Assembly (NCBI RefSeq): GCF_000816305.1
Contig: NZ_CP007773.1
Coordinates: 1,612,001-1,676,000, forward strand
Reading direction: 5' to 3'
Length of the DNA stretch: 64,000 bases
Source: Campylobacter subantarcticus LMG 24377
Lineage (GTDB): Bacteria > Campylobacterota > Campylobacteria > Campylobacterales > Campylobacteraceae
Shown piece after piece: positions 48,912 through 57,521 of this stretch. The notes under the pieces are model-generated. The model saw only the letters and a list, made by a program, of their open reading frames with translations, had not been told where the DNA came from and did no database searches. The position numbers and the translations under genes are program-made. The stretch's first letter is position 1. Every line of letters begins with the position of its first letter.

Positions 48912-49448
48912 ATGAATGCTCAACACATTCGAGAACAAATGATTTTTTATACCACTCATTTGCACTTGATTGATTTTTTACTAATGGCTTTGGTTATATT
49001 TTTTTTCATTATCACTTTATTTATTGCTTTAATCATTAGAAATAAGCCTGTTTTTGCTTTTATAGTTATTTTTTTAGGAATTTTATGTTCAGCAAGCATC
49101 GCTTATTTAGGATATTTTTTAATTGATACTAAAGTTAGATCAAGAATAGCCAGCTTAGATAATGCTCAATTTTTTGTATATGATAACTCACTTAGCATTG
49201 ATTATAGCTTGACAAATACTTCTAAAAAAAGTTTTAGATACTGTAAATTAAAAGTAGAAGTCTTTAAAAAAAGTGATGGCAATAGCACTTTTAAAAATTT
49301 AATACATACTATAAAACCCCTAAGAAGTAGATCGACTATGATAGAAAAAATAATAAATCCTCAACAAACTATTAATTTAAAAACTAAATTTTCCGATTTT
49401 AAAGAAGGTCAAAATTTTGATATTGAAATTAGCTCAAAGTGTTTTTAA
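48912..49448 (+). CDS. DUF2393-like membrane protein
   Basis: A protein of about 178 residues with two N-terminal hydrophobic helices (about 17-42 and 48-72), then an extracytoplasmic beta-rich domain (DYSLTNTSKKSFRYCKLKVEVFKK). I know the fold only as a domain of unknown function common in Campylobacterota. The frame allows a GTG at 48906, but the ATG at 48912 after AAAGAAG is more likely. It overlaps the following homologous gene (TAATG). Confidence 0.75.
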   Translation: MNAQHIREQMIFYTTHLHLIDFLLMALVIFFFIITLFIALIIRNKPVFAFIVIFLGILCSASIAYLGYFLIDTKVRSRIASLDNAQFFVYDNSLSIDYSLTNTSKKSFRYCKLKVEVFKKSDGNSTFKNLIHTIKPLRSRSTMIEKIINPQQTINLKTKFSDFKEGQNFDIEISSKCF

Positions 49449-49978
49449 TGGGATATTTTACTATTTTTCATATTCTGATTATTGTCATTATGTTAGTTTC
49501 CACTGCTTTATTTTGGATCTTACTCTACATTAAAGTGCAAAATAAAAAACATATGATTGTTTTTTGTGTAATTAGTTTTATCTTGGCTTTGATTTTAACA
49601 ATTTCTTTATCATTAACTATAGATCAATACACCAAAAAAGCAAGTTTAAGTAATTTTTCAACCTACAGACGCTTAGCATCTGAAAGTATTATTGTCAAAG
49701 GTAGAATAACTAACGATACTAATTTTAAAATTTCTGAATGCTTTTTAGAGCTTAGGATAATTGATGATAATAAAAAACATGAAGTAAGCGGTGAAATTTT
49801 TAATCAACAAAATTTTGATAGCATAAAAAGAGCAAATCAAAAACAAAGAGATGCTTCATATAATATAAATATTGCAAAAAACTTACTAGGGCATACTTAT
49901 AAAGACTTTTCATTTGAAGTGGCATTGCCACCCCAATTTCAAAGCTATAAAGTATTTAAACAGTTAAAATGTCGATAA
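49448..49978 (+). CDS. DUF2393-like membrane protein, second copy
   Basis: About 176 residues with the same plan as its neighbour: two hydrophobic helices (about 5-28 and 36-60), then a soluble domain with ESIIVKGRITNDTNFKISECFLELRI. The ATG at 49448 shares a base with the upstream stop, which decides the start over a GTG 9 bases earlier. The pair probably arose by duplication and may form a complex, perhaps with the SPFH protein. Function is unknown. Confidence 0.75.
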   Translation: MGYFTIFHILIIVIMLVSTALFWILLYIKVQNKKHMIVFCVISFILALILTISLSLTIDQYTKKASLSNFSTYRRLASESIIVKGRITNDTNFKISECFLELRIIDDNKKHEVSGEIFNQQNFDSIKRANQKQRDASYNINIAKNLLGHTYKDFSFEVALPPQFQSYKVFKQLKCR

Positions 49979-49981
49979 GGA

Positions 49982-51322
49982 TTATTGAATAAAATAATCC
50001 CCATCAAAACTGATCAATGAATACTTTCTTTCATTACCTATACTTGAAACCAACTCATTGATATCTAAGAAAGTTAAACTATCTGCACCTGTATACTCTC
50101 TAACTTCTTCAACATTTTTATTAGCAGAGATTAACTCTTCAAATGTTGGAGTATCAATACCATAAATATCAGGAAATTTGATTTCTGGACATGCTATAGC
50201 TAGATGAATTTTTCTTGCCCCTGCTTGTTTTAAAAGAGCAATAATTTTTTTAGAAGTTGTACCTCTTACAACGCTATCATCAATCACTACTATATCTTTA
50301 CCTTCTAAAACTTTTTTCATAGGATTGAGTTTTAATTTAACTTTTAAATTTCTCATTTCTTGAGTTGGCTCTATAAAGGTTCTTCCTACATAGTGATTTC
50401 TAACTATCGCCATTTCAAGCGGGATCTTTAAATACTGTGCAAATCCTATCGCAGCGCTCACGCCACTATCTGGTACAGGCACTACAAAATCCACTTTCTC
50501 TTTAAACTTTTTAGCCAAGGCTTCACCCATTTTTTTACGTACTTCATATACGCTTTTACCTTCTATAATACTATCAGGTCTAGCAAAATAAATATACTCA
50601 AACGCACAAATTCTCGGATCAACTTGATCAAAAACCTGAATGCTTTCAATTTCATCACTACCTTGAGTAAAAATCAACATTTCGCCTGGTTTTACATCGC
50701 GAATAAATTCAGCTTCTATTAAATCAAAAGCGCATGTTTCACTTGCTACAATATACCCTCCATCTTTTAATCTACCTAAAGACAAAGGTCTAACCCCGTA
50801 AGGATCTCTTACTACAAAAAGTTGATTTTTACTAGCCAACATAAAGCAATATGCACCTTTACTTTGCACTAAACTTTCTATAAATCTATCTTTTAGAGTT
50901 TCTTTTTTACTTTTGGCGATCAAATGTACTACATTTTCTGTGTCCATATTAGAATGAAAAATCGCGCCATTGTCAATGAGCTCTTTTCTTACCGCTTCTT
51001 TGTTGATTAAATTTCCATTATGCACCAAAGAAATATCACCCAAAGAACAAGTAGCGGCAACAGGTTGTGCATCATGCAAAGAAGAATTTCCAGCCGTAGA
51101 ATAACGATTATGCCCAATAGCAATGCTACCTTTGAGCTCTGCTAAAATTTGCGTGTTAAAAATTTGCCCAACCTCGCCTTTAGCTTTATGTGTTTGAATA
51201 TTTAAACCATCACTTACACTAATCCCACTTGCCTCTTGCCCACGATGTTGCATTGCAAATAAAGCATAATAAGCCACCGTACTTGCGTTTTTTGAATTAA
51301 TTACTCCAACTACTGCACACAT
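49982..51322 (-). CDS. purF: Amidophosphoribosyltransferase
   Basis: First committed step of purine synthesis: PRPP plus glutamine to phosphoribosylamine. It is 446 residues. The glutamine amidotransferase domain starts MCAVVGVI, so Cys2 is the nucleophile and there is no propeptide. Also present are GHNRYSTAGNSS, HNGNL, and the PRPP motif VVIDDSVVRGTTSKKI. It starts one base away from the dapB stop and is convergent with the membrane protein pair. Confidence 0.97.
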   Translation of the reverse strand: MCAVVGVINSKNASTVAYYALFAMQHRGQEASGISVSDGLNIQTHKAKGEVGQIFNTQILAELKGSIAIGHNRYSTAGNSSLHDAQPVAATCSLGDISLVHNGNLINKEAVRKELIDNGAIFHSNMDTENVVHLIAKSKKETLKDRFIESLVQSKGAYCFMLASKNQLFVVRDPYGVRPLSLGRLKDGGYIVASETCAFDLIEAEFIRDVKPGEMLIFTQGSDEIESIQVFDQVDPRICAFEYIYFARPDSIIEGKSVYEVRKKMGEALAKKFKEKVDFVVPVPDSGVSAAIGFAQYLKIPLEMAIVRNHYVGRTFIEPTQEMRNLKVKLKLNPMKKVLEGKDIVVIDDSVVRGTTSKKIIALLKQAGARKIHLAIACPEIKFPDIYGIDTPTFEELISANKNVEEVREYTGADSLTFLDINELVSSIGNERKYSLISFDGDYFIQ

Positions 51323-52051
51323 TTAAATTCCTAAACAATCATCTATATCATACAGGCCATTTTCTTGAGAAACTAGCCATTTTGCACATTTTATTGCACC
51401 TTTTGCGAAAGTAGCTCGTGATGTTGCGGTATGATTTAATTCTATAAATTCGCCTTCATTATAAAAACCAACCCTATGCGAGCCAACTATATCACCGCCT
51501 CTTAAACTCATTACTGCTATCTCATCTTTACTTCTTTGTCCGATGATTCCATCTCTCCCGCTCACTCTGACCTTTTCTAAGTCTAAATTTCTAGCCTTTG
51601 CAACACTTTGTGCTAAAGTCATAGCAGTACCACTAGGAGCGTCTTTTTTCTTATTATGATGCATTTCTAGTATTTCTATATCAAAATCTCTTAAGGCTTC
51701 GCTTGCTAAATAAGAAAGTTTTTTTAAAATTGCAACACCTAAAGACATGTTGGTAGCATAAAGAATAGGCATAGTAATGCTAGCACTTTGCATCAATTCA
51801 TTTTGTTTAGCATCTAATCCTGTTGTGCCTATTACCAAAGGCTTGGGATTGCTTCTTGCATATAAAAGCAAATCCTCACAACCTTTTGAGGTAGAAAAGT
51901 CAATTATCACATCACATTTTGCGAAAAAATCCTCATAACTTGAGCCTTGATCAAACAAGGCACTTAACTTTGCAAACTCATCGCCTTCTAAACAAAGCCT
52001 TATTTGTGTACCCATACGCCCACTACTTCCATGAATTCCGATATTTATCAT
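51323..52051 (-). CDS. dapB: 4-hydroxy-tetrahydrodipicolinate reductase
   Basis: Makes tetrahydrodipicolinate for lysine and peptidoglycan. It is 242 residues with nucleotide motif [26 protein letters not shown], and the substrate loop [16 protein letters not shown]. Length is normal. dapB and purF are adjacent as in C. jejuni. Confidence 0.97.
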   Translation of the reverse strand: MINIGIHGSSGRMGTQIRLCLEGDEFAKLSALFDQGSSYEDFFAKCDVIIDFSTSKGCEDLLLYARSNPKPLVIGTTGLDAKQNELMQSASITMPILYATNMSLGVAILKKLSYLASEALRDFDIEILEMHHNKKKDAPSGTAMTLAQSVAKARNLDLEKVRVSGRDGIIGQRSKDEIAVMSLRGGDIVGSHRVGFYNEGEFIELNHTATSRATFAKGAIKCAKWLVSQENGLYDIDDCLGI

Positions 52052-52121
52052 TTAAAATCTACCTTTTTAGAATTTGGAAAATTGTAGCGTTTATTTATTT
52101 AAAAGCAAATAACACTTTTGA

Positions 52122-52418
52122 TTAATCATCCCATTTTTGACCTAGAAAATTTCCATTCCTATCAAAAAACATTTCCATATTATTACTAAGTTTGATTTCA
52201 TATCCAAAATCTTCCCAATCTACATCAACGATAAACGCACCTGGAAAAGAACTTTGAATTTTATCCATGATAGGTTTAGATAGACCATAATAATTTTGCG
52301 CATAAGGATATGCTTGTTGCATAGGCTCTTGATAATATTGCGCGTTAGGTTGATTTTGCATTGTATTTGCACTTAAGAAAGTAGCCAAAGTAGCACTTAT
52401 GATTAATATTTTTTTCAT
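52122..52418 (-). CDS. Small secreted PepSY-like protein
   Basis: A 98-residue periplasmic protein with signal peptide MKKILIISATLATFLSA, a tyrosine/glutamine-rich spacer (PNAQYYQEPMQQAYPYAQNYY), and one PepSY-like unit (IMDKIQSSFPGAFIVDVDWEDFGYEIKLSNN). It resembles C. jejuni Cj0200c as I recall it, a DccRS-regulated protein needed for colonisation. The promoter region supports this: a TTCAC-N6-TTCAC direct repeat and a 10-base inverted repeat that includes its ribosome site. Function of the protein is not known. Confidence 0.8.
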   Translation of the reverse strand: MKKILIISATLATFLSANTMQNQPNAQYYQEPMQQAYPYAQNYYGLSKPIMDKIQSSFPGAFIVDVDWEDFGYEIKLSNNMEMFFDRNGNFLGQKWDD

Positions 52419-52421
52419 TTT

Positions 52422-52453
52422 AGATTCTCCTTATATTTTTTGTAGGAGAATCT
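52422..52453 (-). promoter_or_regulatory. Inverted repeat containing the ribosome-binding site of the PepSY-like gene
   Basis: AGATTCTCCT (52422-52431 on plus) and AGGAGAATCT (52444-52453) are perfect 10-base arms with a 12-base loop. On the minus strand the downstream arm is the Shine-Dalgarno AAGGAGAATCT just before the ATG, so a transcript with both arms could hide it. If the promoter -10 is TAAGAT at 52450-52455, the upstream arm would not be transcribed and the dyad would act at the DNA level. Confidence 0.5.
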
Positions 52454-52465
52454 TAGTTAGTTTAT

Positions 52466-52481
52466 GTGAAATTTATGTGAA
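52466..52481 (-). promoter_or_regulatory. DccR-box-like direct repeat TTCAC-N6-TTCAC
   Basis: On the minus strand two TTCAC half-sites are separated by exactly six bases (ATAAAT), each followed by ATAAA. This matches the pattern I recall for the DccRS response regulator of C. jejuni. It ends 2 bases from the trxB stop and lies about 50 bases upstream of the PepSY-like gene. A TAAGAT box 10 bases downstream could be the -10. Confidence 0.55.
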
Positions 52482-52483
52482 GA

Positions 52484-53422
52484 CTAATGTAAACTTTCAA
52501 TATAAGCTAAAGCACTAAGTGCTGCAACTGCACCATCACCTGCGGCACATATCACTTGCTTAGGAGCATCTTTTCTCAAATCTCCTGCTGCGAACAATCC
52601 TGCAATATTAGTTTGCATTTTAAGATCCACATTTACTTGTCCACCTTCTTCCATTGCACATAAAAATTCACCATTATCTTGCTTTAAAATTTCATTTCTT
52701 ACATTTAAACCCACAAAGGTGAAAATTCCAGGCACATCAAGTTCTCTTTTGCTGCCGTCTTTCATTCCTATTTTGATCTTATTAACGCCCATATTATCAC
52801 CACAAACCTCATCTACTACTGCATTGGTGATTAATTCGATCTTATTGTTGTTTTTAACTTTTTCCACAGTAGAAGGAGCAGCTCTAAATTCATCTCTTCT
52901 GTGTATTAAATACACTTTTGAGCATATATTTGCTAAATACAATGCTTCTTCTAAAGCGGTATCTCCACCACCTAAAACAGCAACTTCTTTATTTTTATAA
53001 AAAAAGCCATCGCATGTTGCACAAGTGCTTACGCCTTTTCCAAAAAATTCGTCTTCGCCTTTAAAACCTGCGCGACATGGTGTAGAACCTGTACACACAA
53101 TCACAGCTTTTGCTTGCTCGCTTTTTCCACCTTCTAACTTTATAGTAAAGCTGCCATCATCATTTCTACTAACTTGCTCAACTCCTACCATTTCATGTTT
53201 CAAACCAAAACGCATACATTGTTCATTCCATGGAGCCATAAAAGAAATTCCATCTAAAACCTGCGCAACACCGGGATAATTTTCAATTTCAGAGCTAGAA
53301 GTAATTTGCCCCCCAGGCATACCTTTTTCAAACATAACAACGTTTTTTAATCCACCTCTAGTAGCGTACAAACCAGCACTTAAGCCCGCAGGACCACCAC
53401 CTATAATAGCTAAGTCTAACAT
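52484..53422 (-). CDS. trxB: Thioredoxin reductase
   Basis: A FAD/NADPH flavoprotein that reduces thioredoxin. It is 312 residues with N-terminal FAD motif [14 protein letters not shown], active-site disulfide CATCDG near residue 136, NADPH motif [15 protein letters not shown], and C-terminal [10 protein letters not shown]. The gene is intact; a G6 run near its start is short for phase variation. It sits 119 bases downstream of trxA, after a terminator. Confidence 0.97.
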   Translation of the reverse strand: MLDLAIIGGGPAGLSAGLYATRGGLKNVVMFEKGMPGGQITSSSEIENYPGVAQVLDGISFMAPWNEQCMRFGLKHEMVGVEQVSRNDDGSFTIKLEGGKSEQAKAVIVCTGSTPCRAGFKGEDEFFGKGVSTCATCDGFFYKNKEVAVLGGGDTALEEALYLANICSKVYLIHRRDEFRAAPSTVEKVKNNNKIELITNAVVDEVCGDNMGVNKIKIGMKDGSKRELDVPGIFTFVGLNVRNEILKQDNGEFLCAMEEGGQVNVDLKMQTNIAGLFAAGDLRKDAPKQVICAAGDGAVAALSALAYIESLH

Positions 53423-53514
53423 ATTATCTTCCTTATAATTTATATTTATAAGTATTATACAAATTTTTCTTTAATTATAAATAATAAAAATTATTAAATA
53501 GTAAAAAATGTGAG

Positions 53515-53537
53515 AAAAAAGCCACAAAAAGTGGCTT
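53515..53537 (-). terminator. Intrinsic terminator of trxA
   Basis: On the minus strand AAGCCAC-TTTTT-GTGGCTT forms a 7-pair stem (53519-53525 with 53531-53537) followed by six T (53515-53520). It lies just after the trxA stop at 53542. This is the clearest rho-independent terminator in the window and separates trxA from trxB. Confidence 0.8.
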
Positions 53538-53541
53538 GAGA

Positions 53542-53856
53542 TTATAAAAGTGAGTTTAGTTTATCTGCTAATGCTTGTTTTGATTGAGCGCCTACTAGCT
53601 GATCTACTACTTCCCCATCTTTAAAGAAAATGATAGTCGGGATAGATCTTACACCAAATTGAGCAGCCAAATCACCTTGCTCATCTGTATTAACTTTGCA
53701 AATTTTAGCTTTGCCATCAAAATCATTTGCAAGTTCATCAATAACTGGAGCTAGCATTCTACAAGGTCCACACCATGGAGCCCAAAAGTCTACTAACGCA
53801 ACACCTTCTTTTGCTTGTGCAAAATTTTCTGCTGTTAAATCGATATATTTTCCCAT
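53542..53856 (-). CDS. trxA: Thioredoxin
   Basis: A 104-residue cytoplasmic disulfide reductase with active site [12 protein letters not shown] and the cis-proline turn [12 protein letters not shown]. Length and sequence are typical of Trx1. AAGGAG lies just upstream of the ATG. It is served by TrxB downstream and can reduce Bcp, which is also in this window. Confidence 0.98.
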   Translation of the reverse strand: MGKYIDLTAENFAQAKEGVALVDFWAPWCGPCRMLAPVIDELANDFDGKAKICKVNTDEQGDLAAQFGVRSIPTIIFFKDGEVVDQLVGAQSKQALADKLNSLL

Positions 53857-53905
53857 TTTTTCTCCTTTATTTTTTAAATTCTATTGAATTAGAATAAATA
53901 TTCTC

Positions 53906-54244
53906 TTAATAACTAATGTTCTCTAGTAGTTTTATATCATCTTTATACACACAAAGTAAATCTATTTGATAATTCTCATCACTTTTGTGTTTCATAAAGT
54001 AATATTGTATTGTTTTTACAAGTTTATGATATTTTTTTGCATCTAGTCGATATGTTACTTCATAATCTCCCTGCGTACTTTTAACCTCAACAAAATGTAA
54101 AATTTCATCTTTTTTGGCGATGATATCAACTTCTCCAAATTTAGAATGAAAATTTCTTTGAAGAATTTCAAAACCATATTTTTCTAAATATTCACAAGCT
54201 AAATCTTCACCTTTTTTTCCAAAAAGATAGTGCAATAAAGCCAT
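53906..54244 (-). CDS. UPF0102 / YraN-like endonuclease-fold protein
   Basis: A 112-residue protein with the PD-(D/E)xK core: GKKGEDLACEYLEKYGFEILQRN, FGEVDIIAKKDEILHFVEVKS and a following Gln/Asp-rich region. YraN proteins are widespread and probably act on DNA structures, but their role is not settled. It directly follows hom with no gap. Confidence 0.85.
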   Translation of the reverse strand: MALLHYLFGKKGEDLACEYLEKYGFEILQRNFHSKFGEVDIIAKKDEILHFVEVKSTQGDYEVTYRLDAKKYHKLVKTIQYYFMKHKSDENYQIDLLCVYKDDIKLLENISY

Positions 54245-55498
54245 TTAATCTTCAATTCTCATCATAAAAACATCACCTTGGACAAATTCTTGTTCCTGTA
54301 ATTTTTGGATAAGCACTTGTATATTCTTCTCATAAGTTTGATGAGTAATGAAAAACAAAGTACTATAATCTTGCTTTTCTTTTTTAGGTTTTTGCAAAAA
54401 AGTATCGATTGAAATTTGATGTTTGCTCATTAATTGTGTAATTTTTGATAATACCCCTATTTTATCCAACACTTTTAATCTTAAATAGTATCTTGTATAA
54501 ATTGAATCTTTTTCTAAAAGCTTATAAGAAGTATCATTTAAATATCCAAAAATGGCACTATTTTTTTCTTTTCTTGCTATATCAATTAAATCAGCTATAA
54601 CAGCACTTGCAGTTGCCTTACCACCTGCCCCTGGACCATAATATAAACTTTCACCCAAAATATCCCCATCAACACTAATAGCATTCATCACCCCGTCAAC
54701 TTTTGCTAACATTCTATCTTTACTTAACATAGCAGGATGAGATCTTAGTTCTATTTTTCCCTCTTTAATTTTAGCAATACCCAAATGCTTTATAGTGTAT
54801 TCAAATTCCTTTGCAAAATAAATATCTTCATCACTTACCTTACTAACACCCTCAATCAAGATATCTTCAGGTTTTACTCTTAATCCATAGGCAATATTTG
54901 CTAAAATTAAAAGCTTATGTGCAGCATCAAAGCCCTCTATGTCAAAAGCTGGATCAACTTCGGCATATCCTAAATCTTGTGCTTTTTTTAATACTTCTTG
55001 AAATTTAGCATTATCTTCGGTCATTTTACTTAAAATATAATTACTTGTACCATTTAAAATGCCTTTAATAGAAACAATATTATTAGCACTTAAACCCTCT
55101 TTTAAAATTTTAATGATAGGAATTCCGCCTGCCACACTAGCTTCATAACCAAAAGCCGTGTTTTGTGCTAACTTCTCAAGCTCATAGCGATGATAAGCAA
55201 GCAAAGCTTTATTGGCAGTCACAACCGCTTTTTTTCTCTGTAAAATCTTTGAAATTAATTCAAAAGGTAGTTCTATACCACCCATTAATTCTACAAAAAC
55301 ATCAATATCATCACGATTTAAAATTTCATCAATATCATTTACCACAGGAATTAGGGCATTTAGTTTTACACTTCTTGCTAAAGCGACCACCGGAATAATT
55401 TCCTCATCACATCTTGCTTTGATTAATTCTTGATTTTTTAATAGTGTTTCAACAACAGCACTTCCAACTGTCCCATAGCCTAAAATTGCGATTTTCAT
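54245..55498 (-). CDS. hom: Homoserine dehydrogenase
   Basis: An NAD(P)H enzyme that reduces aspartate semialdehyde on the way to threonine and methionine. It is 417 residues with nucleotide motif ILGYGTVGSAVVETL, VELMGG, TANKALLAYH, YEASVAGGIPII, GILNGTSNYIL, EVDPAFDIEGFDAAHKL, and a C-terminal ACT domain (RLKVLDKIGVLSKITQLM) for threonine feedback. It starts one base after the aminotransferase stop. Confidence 0.97.
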   Translation of the reverse strand: MKIAILGYGTVGSAVVETLLKNQELIKARCDEEIIPVVALARSVKLNALIPVVNDIDEILNRDDIDVFVELMGGIELPFELISKILQRKKAVVTANKALLAYHRYELEKLAQNTAFGYEASVAGGIPIIKILKEGLSANNIVSIKGILNGTSNYILSKMTEDNAKFQEVLKKAQDLGYAEVDPAFDIEGFDAAHKLLILANIAYGLRVKPEDILIEGVSKVSDEDIYFAKEFEYTIKHLGIAKIKEGKIELRSHPAMLSKDRMLAKVDGVMNAISVDGDILGESLYYGPGAGGKATASAVIADLIDIARKEKNSAIFGYLNDTSYKLLEKDSIYTRYYLRLKVLDKIGVLSKITQLMSKHQISIDTFLQKPKKEKQDYSTLFFITHQTYEKNIQVLIQKLQEQEFVQGDVFMMRIED

Positions 55499-55499
55499 T

Positions 55500-56702
55500 T
55501 TATTCTCTTAAATATTTTTTGATATTTCTAGCAGCCTGACGAATGCGATTTTCATTTTCTATCAAAGCAATTCTAACGTACTCATTACCTGCCTCACCAA
55601 AACCAACTCCAGGACTTACTGCTACATTTGCTTTTTGTAAAAGCTGCTTAGAAAATTCCATGCTACCAAGATGAGCCTTACTTTGAGGGAGTTTTGCCCA
55701 AACAAACATACTTGCATTAGGCTTTTTTAACTCCCATCCTGCTTGATAAAATGATTCTAGTAAAACTTCTAATCTTTTTGCATAAGTTGCCTTAATCTCT
55801 TCAACACAAGTTTGATCTCCATCTAAAGCTACAGTAGCAGCAACTTGTATAGGCGTGTACATACCATAATCAAACCAAGATTTAATCTTTTTCAAAGCCG
55901 CAATTAAGCGTTTATTACCCACCACAAAACCTACGCGCCAACCTGCCATGTTGTAAGATTTTGAAAGTGTATAAGTTTCTACTGCTACATCTTTAGCACC
56001 TTCAACTTCAAAAATCGAAGGAGTTTTATAAGAGCCAAAAGTTAAGTCCGCATAAGCAATATCAGAAATAATATAAAATCTTTCTTTTTTTGCCATAGTA
56101 ACCAATCTCTCATAAAAACTTTTTTCTACTGTAACCGTTGTGGGATTATGCGGAAAATTTACCACTACATATTTTGGACGCGGAATGCTTTCATGTAGTG
56201 TTTTTTGTAAATTTTCAAAAAAAGTATTTTCGTTTAATTCGTAATTTTCATTAAAATCAAAATTCATAGTTGCTACATTACCACCTGCTATGATAAAAGC
56301 TTGAGTATGTATAGGATAAGCAGGTGTAGGTACAATAGCTACATCCCCTGGGTTAATCACCGCTCTTGCTAAATTTACAAAACCTTCTTTAGAGCCCATC
56401 GTTGCAACTACTTCACTTTCAGGATCTAAATCAACATCGTATTTTCTTTTATACCAATTACAAATTGCAAGTCTTAGTTTATAAATTCCGCTCGAAGCAG
56501 AATAACCTGAAGTTTTGTCTTTATTTGCACTTTCACAAAGTTTATCTATAATATGTTGGGGAGTTTTACCATCAGGATTTCCCATAGAAAAATCTATTAT
56601 ATCTTCCCCTGCTCTTCTTGCTGCCATTTTAATCGCATTAACTTCAGCAAAAACATAATTTGGAAGTCTTTCTATGGTATTAAAATGAATTTCTTCAAAC
56701 AT
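55500..56702 (-). CDS. Class I aminotransferase (AlaC / LL-DAP aminotransferase-like)
   Basis: A fold-type I PLP transaminase of 400 residues with GYSASSGIYKLRLAI, MGSKEGFVNLARA, PTPAYPIHTQA, NFPHNPTTVT, SDIAYADLTF, and PLP lysine in TLSKSYNMAGWRVGFVVG. It is closest to the alanine/glutamate (AlaC) and LL-diaminopimelate type. Its place beside hom in the same operon hints at the aspartate family of amino acids. The exact substrate cannot be read. Confidence 0.85.
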   Translation of the reverse strand: MFEEIHFNTIERLPNYVFAEVNAIKMAARRAGEDIIDFSMGNPDGKTPQHIIDKLCESANKDKTSGYSASSGIYKLRLAICNWYKRKYDVDLDPESEVVATMGSKEGFVNLARAVINPGDVAIVPTPAYPIHTQAFIIAGGNVATMNFDFNENYELNENTFFENLQKTLHESIPRPKYVVVNFPHNPTTVTVEKSFYERLVTMAKKERFYIISDIAYADLTFGSYKTPSIFEVEGAKDVAVETYTLSKSYNMAGWRVGFVVGNKRLIAALKKIKSWFDYGMYTPIQVAATVALDGDQTCVEEIKATYAKRLEVLLESFYQAGWELKKPNASMFVWAKLPQSKAHLGSMEFSKQLLQKANVAVSPGVGFGEAGNEYVRIALIENENRIRQAARNIKKYLRE

Positions 56703-56714
56703 CGTCCATCCTTT

Positions 56715-57521
56715 TTAGCGTCTTAAGTAAATTTTTAAACCCCTTTTTATGTTATCAAGGCTAAACATATCCCCTATAATAACATATTTAGCACCCAATG
56801 GTATATTTACATTTACTTCATTTTGCTTATGTGTATTTTCTACACCTTGAATAAAATTTAAGTTTTTGTCCAAAAACTGAATTTTACAAAACCAAGAATC
56901 AAGATTATGCGCACTAAGCTCCATACTTTTTGCACCTTGCAAATCAATAATATATTCTCTTAAAGGTTTGCTTAATTGAGTAATAGTATTTAATGGAATT
57001 TGAGTATTAACTTTAGGCTTTGCTTTTGAAAAATCTAGCTCATATTCATAATTTAACTCTGAAATTTTAGAAATGTCTTTAATAAAAACAGAACTTCCCA
57101 ACAAAGCTTTATAAAAAACTCCCGGATCAAGCATATATTGAGAATTTACAGCCAATTTATAAGTAATATAATTTTCTCTTAAAATTAACTCAGTTGATAT
57201 AAAATATACATAGCCCAACTCGTTTAAAGTATCATTAATCGTTTTAAAAAATAAAACAGAATCAGCTTGAGCTTTAAAACTAAAAGTTAGGGTTTTTGGC
57301 TCATTTAGTATAAAATTTGCCAAAGAATTAGTTTTTAAAATTTGGGAGATGGTATAAATATCTACATTTCCACACTCATCTTTATAATCATTTCTTGCAA
57401 ACAAAAGCTCTAATTTTGCATCCTTAGAATTATCATTAACAATATGCTTAGCAACTTCTAAAGCACTTAATGCAAAAGCATTAAGAGTAAAAAAAATGGA
57501 AAATATTAAAATTCTTACCAT
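56715..57521 (-). CDS. Hypothetical periplasmic protein
   Basis: A 268-residue protein with signal peptide MVRILIFSIFFTLNAFA. I do not recognise it. It is beta-rich with a conserved-looking cysteine pair (DECGNVD and WFCKIQF). The frame overlaps the end of the RodZ-like gene by 7 bases, and the two sit together in C. jejuni, so they may act together in the envelope. A C-terminal basic tail (GLKIYLRR) ends the protein. Confidence 0.7.
   Translation of the reverse strand: MVRILIFSIFFTLNAFALSALEVAKHIVNDNSKDAKLELLFARNDYKDECGNVDIYTISQILKTNSLANFILNEPKTLTFSFKAQADSVLFFKTINDTLNELGYVYFISTELILRENYITYKLAVNSQYMLDPGVFYKALLGSSVFIKDISKISELNYEYELDFSKAKPKVNTQIPLNTITQLSKPLREYIIDLQGAKSMELSAHNLDSWFCKIQFLDKNLNFIQGVENTHKQNEVNVNIPLGAKYVIIGDMFSLDNIKRGLKIYLRR

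Noticed and set aside
53308..53313. G6 run at the start of trxB
   Set aside because: Too short for high-rate slippage, and thioredoxin reductase is a core gene that is unlikely to be phase-variable.
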